Origin: Bacteroidales bacterium M2
GTDB lineage: Bacteria > Bacteroidota > Bacteroidia > Bacteroidales > Muribaculaceae
Assembly: GCA_001689415.1 (NCBI GenBank)
Contig: LUJM01000013.1
Location: forward strand, 1 to 5,511
Reading direction: 5' to 3'
Length of the DNA: 5,511 nt
In this document: positions 1 to 5,407 of the stretch, one piece after another
How the letters are laid out: each line of letters begins with the position of its first letter
Numbering within the stretch: the first letter of the stretch is position 1
Position numbers and translations under genes: made by a program
Notes under the pieces: model-generated
Databases searched by the model: none
Seen by the model: only the letters and a program-made list of their open reading frames with translations
Told to the model about the DNA's origin: nothing

Positions 1-51
1 AGGACTCCCTGATTATGAGTCAGGTGCTCTAACCAACTGAGCTATAGGACC
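1..51 (-). tRNA. tRNA with CAT anticodon (elongator Met or Ile2), 3' part missing
   Basis: Read on the minus strand, the gene begins at 51 with acceptor half GGTCCTA, followed by a D arm (GCTC...GAGC) and anticodon stem CCTGA/TCAGG around loop CTCATAA, so the anticodon is CAT. The variable region follows and the gene then leaves the window, so the T arm and acceptor 3' half are not visible. A CAT anticodon fits elongator tRNA-Met or the tRNA-Ile2 that is modified by TilS, and the visible half does not separate them. An initiator tRNA is less likely because three consecutive G:C pairs are not seen next to the anticodon loop. It lies 31 bases downstream of tRNA-Ser(GGA) and is probably co-transcribed with it. 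Confidence 0.9.
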
Positions 52-82
52 TTAAACGCGTCTTGCGACGTTGTTTATTTTG

Positions 83-170
83 CGGAGCGACCGAGATTCG
101 AACTCGGGATACCCTTTTGGGGTATACACGCTTTCCAGGCGTGCCTCTTCAGCCACTCGAGCACCGCTCC
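83..170 (-). tRNA. tRNA-Ser(GGA)
   Basis: This is an 88-base type II tRNA. On the minus strand the acceptor stem GGAGCGG pairs with TCGCTCC (one G-T pair), the D arm is CTCGAGTGGCTGAAGAG, the anticodon stem CACGC/GCGTG encloses loop CTGGAAA (anticodon GGA at 136-134), a long variable arm TACCCC/GGGGTA-like hairpin follows, and the T arm has the standard GTTCGAATC. The discriminator is G, as expected for serine tRNA. CCA is not encoded; the 3' flank reads CAA. It reads UCC and UCU codons. It is the first gene of the short tRNA unit started by the promoter at 186-214. Confidence 0.96.
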
Positions 171-185
171 TCGGTTTTTCGACTG

Positions 186-214
186 CAAAGTTAATAATAT
201 TTTTTCATATACAA
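186..214 (-). promoter_or_regulatory. Bacteroidota-type promoter of the tRNA-Ser(GGA) unit
   Basis: On the minus strand a -7 box TAACTTTG (193 to 186) lies 18 bases after a TTG box (214 to 212). This matches the primary-sigma promoter of Bacteroidota (TAnnTTTG with an upstream TTG/TTTG). Transcription would begin near 180, about ten bases before the tRNA. The sequence around it is almost identical to the promoter of the other serine tRNA at 4751-4779. Confidence 0.75.
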
Positions 215-361
215 GCGCTTTTTTCGATTTTTTTCTTGTAATTGCTTATTTTTTTATCTCATGATAGAGGAAGAAGAGAATGAGGATTAGTATGCAGTCG
301 ATTATAAACCGTTGCCTGGCAGATTTTTATATAGAGAATTGGCATATTTCAAAAGTCCGGT
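215..361. other. Intergenic spacer, no gene seen
   Basis: This spacer lies between the rtcB-a stop codon and the upstream edge of the tRNA promoter. It contains T-rich runs around 222-256 and no plausible coding frame, RNA gene or hairpin terminator that I can see. Transcription of rtcB-a therefore has no obvious intrinsic stop before the tRNA unit, which runs in the same direction. Confidence 0.5.
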
Positions 362-1618
362 CTATTTCGATGCCTTGAAGTTGAAGACCGGGCGGATAAT
401 TGAATCAATCGTTACAGTATCGCCGATATTGCTTATGATTTCGTCGGCCGGTTTGTATACCATAGGCGATTCGTCGATGGTAAACTCATTTACAGATTCT
501 GAATATATGCCGTTCATGGATGCTTGAAAATCCGACATGCTTATACTGCTGTATGCTTGCGTTCGGCTTAGGATACGACCTGCGCCGTGCGGGGCAGAGA
601 AATTCCAGTCGGGGTTGCCTTTGCCTGTGCAATGCAGAGTGCCGTCGCGCATATTCAAGGGTATGATGCATCGTTCGCCGTTCATAGCAGATATGGCGCC
701 TTTGCGAATCATATTGTCATCGCTGATATAATTGTGAACTGATTCGAATTCTTCTTCAACGGTGATACCCGGGAAGAATTTCAATAGGAGCAATATTATA
801 AGTTTTCGGTTCAACACAGCCCAACGTTGGCACAATCGCATGTCGTGGAGATAGTTGTCGCGCATTTCTCCGTCGATATAGCACAGTCCGGCAGGCAGAG
901 ACGGTTCTTTGGCCTTGTAATCATTTCGCATTTTACAGAGCACACTTTGGAGTTCGCGGCGACGGCCTGCGGCTTTATATTCATCGATGGTTTGACGTAT
1001 TTTTTCTTCCAGTTCGTCGGCTCCTTCGGTCAAGTGCCGTATTGCGAGACTTTGATAGATATCGGCAACCTGTTTGCCAAGGTTACGCGACCCTGTATGC
1101 ACTACAACATACATATTTCCGTCGTTGTCTTTGTCGAGTTCGATGAAGTGGTTGCCTCCGCCAAGAGTTCCGATGGATTTATAAATACGTCCGCTGTCCT
1201 TTAATTCACGGTAGCAGTGTAGCTGCAAAACAAGTTGCTTTGCTTCGCGGTAGATTTCCATTTCGTCGCCCACAAGTTGCGGGAATCCAAATTTCTCTTC
1301 ACGCACAATCATTCCTGAGGGAACATTTGCCAGAATATGTTCGTTGAATTTGTGATAGTCTATTTCCGGCATATTGCCAAGTTTGGCCACACGCATACCG
1401 CAACCAATGTCGACACCTACGATGTTGGGTATTACCTTATCGCCCAAATCTCCTGTAAAGCCAATCACGCACCCGGCACCTGCATGCACATCGGGCATTA
1501 TTCGTATTTTTTTGCCGGAGAACACATCGATTGACAGCAATTGCTGTATTTGTTCGATTGCAGAAGATTCAATATTGTCGGTGTAAATCTTCACGTCGTA
1601 TCCTTCTATTTCTTTCAT
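362..1618 (-). CDS. rtcB: RtcB-family RNA-splicing ligase, paralogue a (418 aa)
   Basis: This is a GTP- and Mn2+-dependent RNA ligase that joins 2',3'-cyclic phosphate (or 3'-phosphate) ends to 5'-OH ends through a histidine-guanylate intermediate, and it acts in the cytoplasm. Family motifs appear in order: MPDVHAGAG at 41-49, NIVGVDIGCGM at 65-75 (metal ligands D70 and C73), GGGNHF with H157, VVHTGSR with H174, VHNYI with H295, RKGA at 305-308, MRDG at 323-326, and APHGAGR with H344, the expected guanylated histidine. All catalytic residues expected from characterised RtcB proteins are present. The length is close to the roughly 408 residues of E. coli RtcB. Residues about 196-240 form a charged, helical-looking insert absent from paralogue b. 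The ATG at 1618 is chosen because the following residues align with the start of the other RtcB (KIYTDNIESSA against EIFTDSIEDSA). It lies 94 bases downstream of the WYL gene on the same strand and has its own promoter. Seeing RtcB is certain; its RNA substrate (tRNA or rRNA) is not shown. Confidence 0.95.
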   Translation of the reverse strand: MKEIEGYDVKIYTDNIESSAIEQIQQLLSIDVFSGKKIRIMPDVHAGAGCVIGFTGDLGDKVIPNIVGVDIGCGMRVAKLGNMPEIDYHKFNEHILANVPSGMIVREEKFGFPQLVGDEMEIYREAKQLVLQLHCYRELKDSGRIYKSIGTLGGGNHFIELDKDNDGNMYVVVHTGSRNLGKQVADIYQSLAIRHLTEGADELEEKIRQTIDEYKAAGRRRELQSVLCKMRNDYKAKEPSLPAGLCYIDGEMRDNYLHDMRLCQRWAVLNRKLIILLLLKFFPGITVEEEFESVHNYISDDNMIRKGAISAMNGERCIIPLNMRDGTLHCTGKGNPDWNFSAPHGAGRILSRTQAYSSISMSDFQASMNGIYSESVNEFTIDESPMVYKPADEIISNIGDTVTIDSIIRPVFNFKASK

Positions 1619-1643
1619 AACTCTACAAATTTATCTTTTCGCT

Positions 1644-1680
1644 GCAAAGTTACAATGCCGTTGCGCAGTCTTTTTGCGCA
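1644..1680 (-). promoter_or_regulatory. rtcB-a promoter with tandem TGCGCA sites (candidate operator)
   Basis: On the minus strand the order is TGCGCAA (1680-1674), six bases, TGCGCAA (1667-1661), then CGGCATTG and the -7 box TAACTTTG (1652-1645). No TTG stands at the -33 distance; that position falls in an A-run between the two TGCGCAA copies, as expected for a promoter that needs an activator. The layout matches base for base in spacing the promoter of the second ligase at 2773-2809. The predicted RNA start is near 1638, giving a leader of about 20 bases. The promoter reading is well supported by the -7 box; the operator reading is inferred from the shared arrangement. Confidence 0.68.
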
Positions 1681-1712
1681 CTTTTCAAAGGTGTTGAAAA
1701 ATGAGCAAAAAA

Positions 1713-2732
1713 TTATTTGTAATGTTCTGCTGCCCGCGATACACTAAGGGCAATTTTTTCGCGAAATCCCGGGGGTGCTATTACCTCGGCGTGTCCTCCA
1801 TAACCGAGTATCAGGCGCTCGAGCTCGTTATTGATGACAATTTTAAGCGATATCTGTATGCTTCCGTCCTTAAATCGCAGCTCGGTTTTTTGCGATTTGT
1901 GAAATGGCTTTGACTCTACATATGGGGCTTGTTGTCGGTCGATTTTAATAACCACTCGTCGAGCTTTGTCGCAGATCTGCTTTGTGACACCGATCGTGTC
2001 GTCGAAGAAATGCTCGGGGTCAAAATCAACACATTTTCTGAACGTATGCTCCTTATCGATATTAACAGAATGAATACGGTCGAGCGCGAAAATATTTACT
2101 TGGGGGCTGCGGTTCGATGCTTTCTCACATATCAGAAACCAGCGGTTACGATACTCTTTCAGCAAATATGGGTATACTATTATAGTGTCGGCCTGACGGG
2201 CTTTGAATGACTGATATTCGATTGCAAGGGTCTGTTTCTTTTTGACGGCTTCGTATAATATACCTATAAATTGTTTGCCTCGGTATCCCTCTACATGCTC
2301 CATATCTATAGCCCGAGTTGCCGCACCGGTGTGATGCGAAATCTGCTCGTTGAGTTTGCTTATAATGTCGATCGACGATGCCAGCTGAGGGAATCCCTGT
2401 AGCTGTTTGAGGATATCGAGTGCGGAATTGAGCGCATATAGCCCTTCGTCGTTCAGGGGTAGATGTGTGATACTGAAGTCGGGGTCTTCATATTCATAAT
2501 ACTTATTCTCGCGCACGACAATAGGGGCGTTGTACCCCAATCGGTCACTTCGCATCAGCGCAAGGTCGTTTTGAAATGTACGCCGACTCACTGGCGTGCT
2601 TCGCCCCTCGTATTCAGCCAATGCGTCGGTGCATGCGTCGATGAGGTCGTTGATAGTCCAGCGTCGATAGTGGTTTTGCAGGCAACGATCGATTGTGGAA
2701 ATCCTGATAAGGGTAGAACGGTTCAGTGGCAT
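1713..2732 (-). CDS. WYL-domain transcriptional regulator (339 aa)
   Basis: This is a probable DNA-binding regulator of the flanking RNA-repair genes. Residues 1-85 look like a winged helix-turn-helix region (ISTIDRCLQNHYRRWTINDL, then VSRRTFQNDLALMR as the recognition part). Residues 90-150 form a helical linker. Residues about 152-225 form a WYL fold with YPYLLKEYRNRWFL at 187-200, where the W-Y-L signature reads WFL. Residues about 255-338 fit the C-terminal WCX extension. The length is normal for the family. WYL proteins sense ligands, in some cases nucleic acid (ssDNA for DriD), and include defence-locus repressors such as CapW and BrxR. The gene is divergent from rtcB-b/prfH and upstream of rtcB-a on the same strand, so it sits between both ligases. 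The start at 2732 places the codon about nine bases after a predicted RNA start. The ligand and the direction of regulation cannot be read from the sequence. Confidence 0.88.
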   Translation of the reverse strand: MPLNRSTLIRISTIDRCLQNHYRRWTINDLIDACTDALAEYEGRSTPVSRRTFQNDLALMRSDRLGYNAPIVVRENKYYEYEDPDFSITHLPLNDEGLYALNSALDILKQLQGFPQLASSIDIISKLNEQISHHTGAATRAIDMEHVEGYRGKQFIGILYEAVKKKQTLAIEYQSFKARQADTIIVYPYLLKEYRNRWFLICEKASNRSPQVNIFALDRIHSVNIDKEHTFRKCVDFDPEHFFDDTIGVTKQICDKARRVVIKIDRQQAPYVESKPFHKSQKTELRFKDGSIQISLKIVINNELERLILGYGGHAEVIAPPGFREKIALSVSRAAEHYK

Positions 2733-2748
2733 TTCGGTATTTTTTTTA

Positions 2749-2780
2749 CAAAAATATTAATTATTTCATCGCTGCGCAAA
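2749..2780 (-). promoter_or_regulatory. Promoter of the WYL regulator gene
   Basis: On the minus strand a -7 box TATTTTTG (2756-2749) fits TAnnTTTG exactly, and a TTTG (2780-2777) lies 20 bases upstream as the -33 box. The RNA would start near 2741, only about nine bases before the ATG. The -33 box overlaps the outer TGCGCAA site at 2773-2779, so a protein bound there could block this promoter. The 20-base spacing is slightly long compared with the 18 bases at the tRNA promoters here. Confidence 0.6.
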
Positions 2781-2809
2781 TTAATTGCGCACATGCTTTG
2801 TTACTTTGC
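2773..2809 (+). promoter_or_regulatory. rtcB-b/prfH promoter with tandem TGCGCA sites (candidate operator)
   Basis: The order is TGCGCAA (2773-2779), six bases, TGCGCA (2786-2791), nine bases, then the -7 box TTACTTTG (2801-2808), one base off TAnnTTTG. There is no clear TTG at the -33 distance. The inner site and its bases also form the inverted repeat GCGCAA-N5-TTGCGC (2774-2790). A third TGCGCA at 2807-2812 is the core of the perfect palindrome TTTGCGCAAA (2805-2814), which spans the end of the -7 box and the predicted start. The predicted leader before the ATG at 2825 is only about ten bases. Confidence 0.65.
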
Positions 2810-2824
2810 GCAAAAATTTTTTAT

Positions 2825-4024
2825 ATGGTTATAAACGGTAAATTTACATCTGCCGAAATCTTCACAGACAGTATCGAAGATTCGGCTCTGCAGTGGCTAA
2901 GCGCTCTTTGCGACCAACCTGCTCTTGAGCATCAAAAAATAGTGCAGATGCCCGATGTTCATGCGGGCACGCATTGCAATGTAGGCACAGCTTATACTAT
3001 TGGTCAATACGTCAACCCCGACCATGTAGGCGTAGATATCGGATGCACAATATCAATGCACAAGCTTTCGACCACGGTCTGCGCCGACGACTTCGCATTA
3101 CTCGACCACAGGATTCGCGAAGCAGTACCTATAGGCATGGAAATCTGCGATAAGAATACAATAAATGAAAGAGATTTGTTCAGATATATCAATACATATT
3201 ATAATAAGGCCAGGTCGGCTGCGCCCGAACTTATACCGGACATAGGGCGTATTGATGCAAAATTCATATCCGATTTTTGTAGACGAGTCAAACTACAAGA
3301 AGGCGTGTTCTATAAAAGCATCGGCTCGCTTGGCGGTGGCAATCATTTCATTGAATATGGCGAGGAGCAAGATTGTGGCGAAGCCTGGCTTACGATTCAT
3401 TGCGGGTCGCGTAATGTAGGCGCAAAAGTTGCTAATCACTGGCACAACATAGCCAATAATCCGCGGAAAACTGATTGTCTGGGCTATCTTAGCGGCGAAT
3501 CATTGCGCGGATATTTATCAGATATGGCTATCTCTCAGGCATATGCAATCTACAATCACATGCTTATCCGCGACCGCATATTCTTGATTCTTAAGAAGCT
3601 CTGTAAGGCAAAATGCTTAGAATCAATATTTACAACCCACAACTATATATCGGTGACCGAAGAAACACCTATACTGCGCAAAGGCGCTGTAGATGCTTCC
3701 GAAAACCGATTGATTGCCATACCATTCAATATGCGCGACGGAATAGCCATTTGCCGGGGCAAGGGTAATAAGGACTGGCTCAATACAGCACCTCACGGGG
3801 CGGGGCGCTGCATGTCGCGCTCGCAAGCGAAAAAGCTGATTTACCTATCTGATTACCGCAACTGCATGGACGGTATATTTTCGACTTCGGTTGGAGAGTG
3901 TACTATCGACGAATCTCCCATGGCGTATAAACCGACTCAGACGATAGTCGAACAGATAAAGCCAACTGTGGATATTATTGCCATGGTCAAACCCAAACTA
4001 AACATCAAAGATTGCGGAAAATGA
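2825..4024 (+). CDS. rtcB2: RtcB-family RNA ligase, RtcB2 type paired with PrfH (399 aa)
   Basis: This ligase has the same chemistry as RtcB and, judging by its partner, probably reseals 16S rRNA cut in the decoding centre. Motifs in order are MPDVHAGTH at 42-50, DHVGVDIGCTI at 66-76 (D71 and C74), GGGNHF with H174, TIHCGSR with H192, THNYI with H272, RKGA at 285-288, MRDG at 303-306 and APHGAGR with H324, the predicted guanylated histidine, so the active site is complete. The usual GCGM after the metal cysteine reads GCTI here. A start at 2726 would add 33 residues but would run through the divergent promoter and extend past the family's N-terminus, so ATG 2825 is preferred; no Shine-Dalgarno is visible. 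Its stop overlaps the prfH start as ATGA. In E. coli strains carrying the pair, RtcB2-PrfH was reported to protect against colicin E3-type rRNA damage. The symbol rests on this gene pairing and the motifs, not on a tree. Confidence 0.94.
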   Translation: MVINGKFTSAEIFTDSIEDSALQWLSALCDQPALEHQKIVQMPDVHAGTHCNVGTAYTIGQYVNPDHVGVDIGCTISMHKLSTTVCADDFALLDHRIREAVPIGMEICDKNTINERDLFRYINTYYNKARSAAPELIPDIGRIDAKFISDFCRRVKLQEGVFYKSIGSLGGGNHFIEYGEEQDCGEAWLTIHCGSRNVGAKVANHWHNIANNPRKTDCLGYLSGESLRGYLSDMAISQAYAIYNHMLIRDRIFLILKKLCKAKCLESIFTTHNYISVTEETPILRKGAVDASENRLIAIPFNMRDGIAICRGKGNKDWLNTAPHGAGRCMSRSQAKKLIYLSDYRNCMDGIFSTSVGECTIDESPMAYKPTQTIVEQIKPTVDIIAMVKPKLNIKDCGK

Positions 4025-4626
4025 AAACTTATATACAAATTACAGCCGGGCGTGGACCGGTAGAATGTGCAAGAGTAGCTGCTCTCGTGGCAAAAGAAAT
4101 CGTTGGTGCGATCCCCTCACTTCAGTTAATCGACTCTGAACCACATCATAACTACGACGACTGCTACATGTCGCTCACATTTGCGAGCGAATATCCGATC
4201 TCCGATGTTGTCGTCAAAGAATGGCAAGGCAGCGTACTGTGGCGCTCTACAAAAAATCCATATAGACCAAATCACAAACGTAGCAACTGGTTTGTGGGTG
4301 TCAAATTCTTTGATGAGGTCGAATTGCCCGAAATAAAACTTGAAGACATAACATATACAACATGCCGTGCCGGAGGAAAGGGCGGACAGAACGTCAACAA
4401 GGTCGAGACTGCCGTGAGAGCCATACATCAGCCCAGCGGAATATCAATTAAATGCTCCGACGAACGCTCGCAAATACAGAACAAGGCTCGTGCACGCGAG
4501 CGCTTGCTATTAAAACTCCGTGAACTAAACAATCAAGCAATAGCTTCGTCAAGAGAAATGCAGTGGAATAGTCACGACTCACTCGAGCGAGGCAACCCTG
4601 TGAAAAAATTTGTCGGGCCGTTGTAA
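4021..4626 (+). CDS. prfH: Peptide chain release factor homologue PrfH (201 aa)
   Basis: PrfH is a short relative of RF1/RF2 that hydrolyses peptidyl-tRNA on ribosomes stalled by 16S rRNA cleavage, freeing the damaged subunit for RtcB2. Residues about 1-108 form the reduced N-terminal part, and residues about 110-165 hold the catalytic RF-1 domain with CRAGGKGGQNVNKVET, the GGQ lying at 121-123. No PxT or SPF stop-codon recognition tripeptide is visible in the expected part. A basic helical segment (NKARARERLLLKLRE) follows, and the C-terminus ends in GNPVKKFVGPL. The protein is full length for PrfH, unlike the truncated gene in E. coli K-12. The ATG at 4021 overlaps the ligase stop by four bases (ATGA), which indicates translational coupling; a TTG three codons upstream is possible but less likely. 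No terminator is evident directly after it. Confidence 0.94.
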   Translation: MKTYIQITAGRGPVECARVAALVAKEIVGAIPSLQLIDSEPHHNYDDCYMSLTFASEYPISDVVVKEWQGSVLWRSTKNPYRPNHKRSNWFVGVKFFDEVELPEIKLEDITYTTCRAGGKGGQNVNKVETAVRAIHQPSGISIKCSDERSQIQNKARARERLLLKLRELNNQAIASSREMQWNSHDSLERGNPVKKFVGPL

Positions 4627-4709
4627 TGGATTTGCTTATTGATTTATGCGATAACGTCTTACGTTCAAATCTGCAATAAACTCCCGAGCATAGACAATAT
4701 CTTGAGTAC

Positions 4710-4755
4710 AGATTTTTGCAAATAGTCATTAAAAAAAGCAGCAAAGATTTTTGCA
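4710..4755. repeat. Two direct copies of AGATTTTTGCA
   Basis: The 11-base word AGATTTTTGCA occurs at 4710-4720 and 4745-4755, a 35-base period. The second copy supplies the -33 TTTG of the tRNA-Ser(CGA) promoter. The first copy has no good TAnnTTTG box at the matching distance, so it may be a relic of promoter duplication or chance in A/T-rich DNA. Confidence 0.4.
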
Positions 4756-4779
4756 TATAAAAAAATATTATTAACTTTG
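4751..4779 (+). promoter_or_regulatory. Bacteroidota-type promoter of tRNA-Ser(CGA)
   Basis: A TTG box at 4751-4753 (TTTG if 4750 is included) is followed after 18 bases by the -7 box TAACTTTG at 4772-4779. Transcription should start near 4786, leaving a leader of about 25 bases before the tRNA. Boxes, spacer and flanks match the tRNA-Ser(GGA) promoter at 33 of 35 positions on the opposite strand. Confidence 0.78.
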
Positions 4780-4811
4780 CAGTCGCAAATCGGTAATACG
4801 ATTTATCCCGA

Positions 4812-4898
4812 GGAGAGATGCCGGAGTGGTCGATCGGGGCGGTCTCGAAAACCGTTGTACCCTCGCGGGTACCCAGGGTTCGAATCCCTGTCTCTCCG
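4812..4898 (+). tRNA. tRNA-Ser(CGA)
   Basis: This is an 87-base type II tRNA. Acceptor strands GGAGAGA and TCTCTCC pair perfectly, the D arm is CCGGAGTGGTCGATCGG, anticodon stem GCGGT/ACCGT encloses loop CTCGAAA with anticodon CGA at 4846-4848, the long variable arm has a GTACCC/GGGTAC hairpin, and the T arm CAGGG/CCCTG carries GTTCGAATC. The discriminator is G. CCA is not encoded (the flank reads CCC). It reads UCG codons. It stands alone between its promoter and the terminator at 4905-4944. Confidence 0.97.
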
Positions 4899-4904
4899 CC
4901 CTAT

Positions 4905-4944
4905 GATAAAAGTCGAGATTCAACCCTCGACTTTTATCGTTTTT
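4905..4944 (+). terminator. Rho-independent terminator after tRNA-Ser(CGA)
   Basis: A perfect 13-bp stem pairs 4905-4917 (GATAAAAGTCGAG) with 4926-4938 around an eight-base loop, followed by G and a run of five T at 4940-4944. It lies seven bases after the tRNA and separates it from the insertion sequence. The stem's AAAA side also gives partial terminator function on the other strand. Confidence 0.88.
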
Positions 4945-5029
4945 AATTGAATAGAACTCAGGAAGTTACACTATTTCGGGTCAGCGGATTTTTCCGGTGG
5001 GCGGTGGACGAGATCTCAAGTGTATGTCG

Positions 5030-5037
5030 TATCTTTG
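5030..5037 (+). promoter_or_regulatory. -7 box of the insertion-sequence reading frame
   Basis: TATCTTTG fits TAnnTTTG and lies four bases before the ATG at 5042, so the messenger would be leaderless or nearly so. No TTG is seen at the -33 distance, which suggests a weak promoter. Confidence 0.45.
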
Positions 5038-5041
5038 CGCA

Positions 5042-5407
5042 ATGAAACCAGACAAACTGCTCAGAGCCATCCTGCCCGAAGTGTTGATAGACAACTTCGA
5101 CATTGATCGATTTGAAAAAAGCGACACACGCTTCGATATATGGCTTGACGAGAAGAAGGAGCAACTTCGCGAAGACAAGTACAATAAAAACATCATCGCC
5201 CACGGTTTTGGAGATTACCACACCATACAGGATTATCCTATACGTGGACGTGCAACATACCTCCATGTGCGGAAGCGCAAGTGGCTGGACAAATCTACAG
5301 GCGAGATATTCAGTTATGAGTGGGACATATCCGAGTTCGACGGCACGAGGCTTAACGCCGAGTTCGTCGCTTTTTTAAAAGTACCGACCACCGTTCCGGT
5401 GGAATGA
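5042..5407 (+). CDS. ISAon1-type transposase N-terminal region protein (121 aa)
   Basis: This is the small first frame of a split ISAon1/ISL3-like transposase, expected to supply the DNA-binding half while the DDE catalytic half comes from the next frame. I recognise the family from DNFDIDRFEKSDTRFDIWLD (residues 17-36) and the strongly conserved block from HTIQDYPIRGRATYLHVRKR at 60-79 to FDGTRLNAEFVAFLK at 99-113. There is no DDE motif, no signal peptide and no membrane segment. A start at 4997 would add 15 residues but would use sequence upstream of the -7 box, and MKPDKLLRAILPE is the family-like beginning, so ATG 5042 is preferred. The stop overlaps the next ATG as ATGA, the usual coupling between the two halves. 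The frame itself is intact. Confidence 0.82.
   Translation: MKPDKLLRAILPEVLIDNFDIDRFEKSDTRFDIWLDEKKEQLREDKYNKNIIAHGFGDYHTIQDYPIRGRATYLHVRKRKWLDKSTGEIFSYEWDISEFDGTRLNAEFVAFLKVPTTVPVE

Noticed and set aside
827..1204. A 125-residue plus-strand frame opposite rtcB-a
   Set aside because: It is the antisense of strongly conserved RtcB codons and has no family features of its own.
2774..2790. GCGCAA-N5-TTGCGC as a transcription terminator
   Set aside because: The stem is six base pairs with no following T-run in the right place, and it lies within a divergent promoter, so an operator reading is better.
2726..2824. A 33-residue N-terminal extension of RtcB2 from ATG 2726
   Set aside because: It would cross the divergent promoter, the TGCGCA sites and the opposite regulator start, and RtcB family alignment begins at the ATG at 2825.
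3676..3681. TGCGCA within the rtcB2 coding region
   Set aside because: It is a lone copy inside codons for a conserved LRKG motif, which explains it.
4626..4679. A 17-codon frame MDLLIDLCDNVLRSNLQ starting inside the prfH stop (TAATG)
   Set aside because: It is too short and has no recognisable features; the overlap is likely chance.
4627..4750. A terminator for rtcB2-prfH
   Set aside because: No stem followed by a T-run was found; transcription may pass into the tRNA-Ser unit and end at 4905-4944.
5036..5041. TGCGCA next to the insertion-sequence start as a further operator
   Set aside because: It is a single copy, lies downstream of its -7 box, and lacks the 13-bp pair; TTTGC after a -7 box makes such words easy to get.
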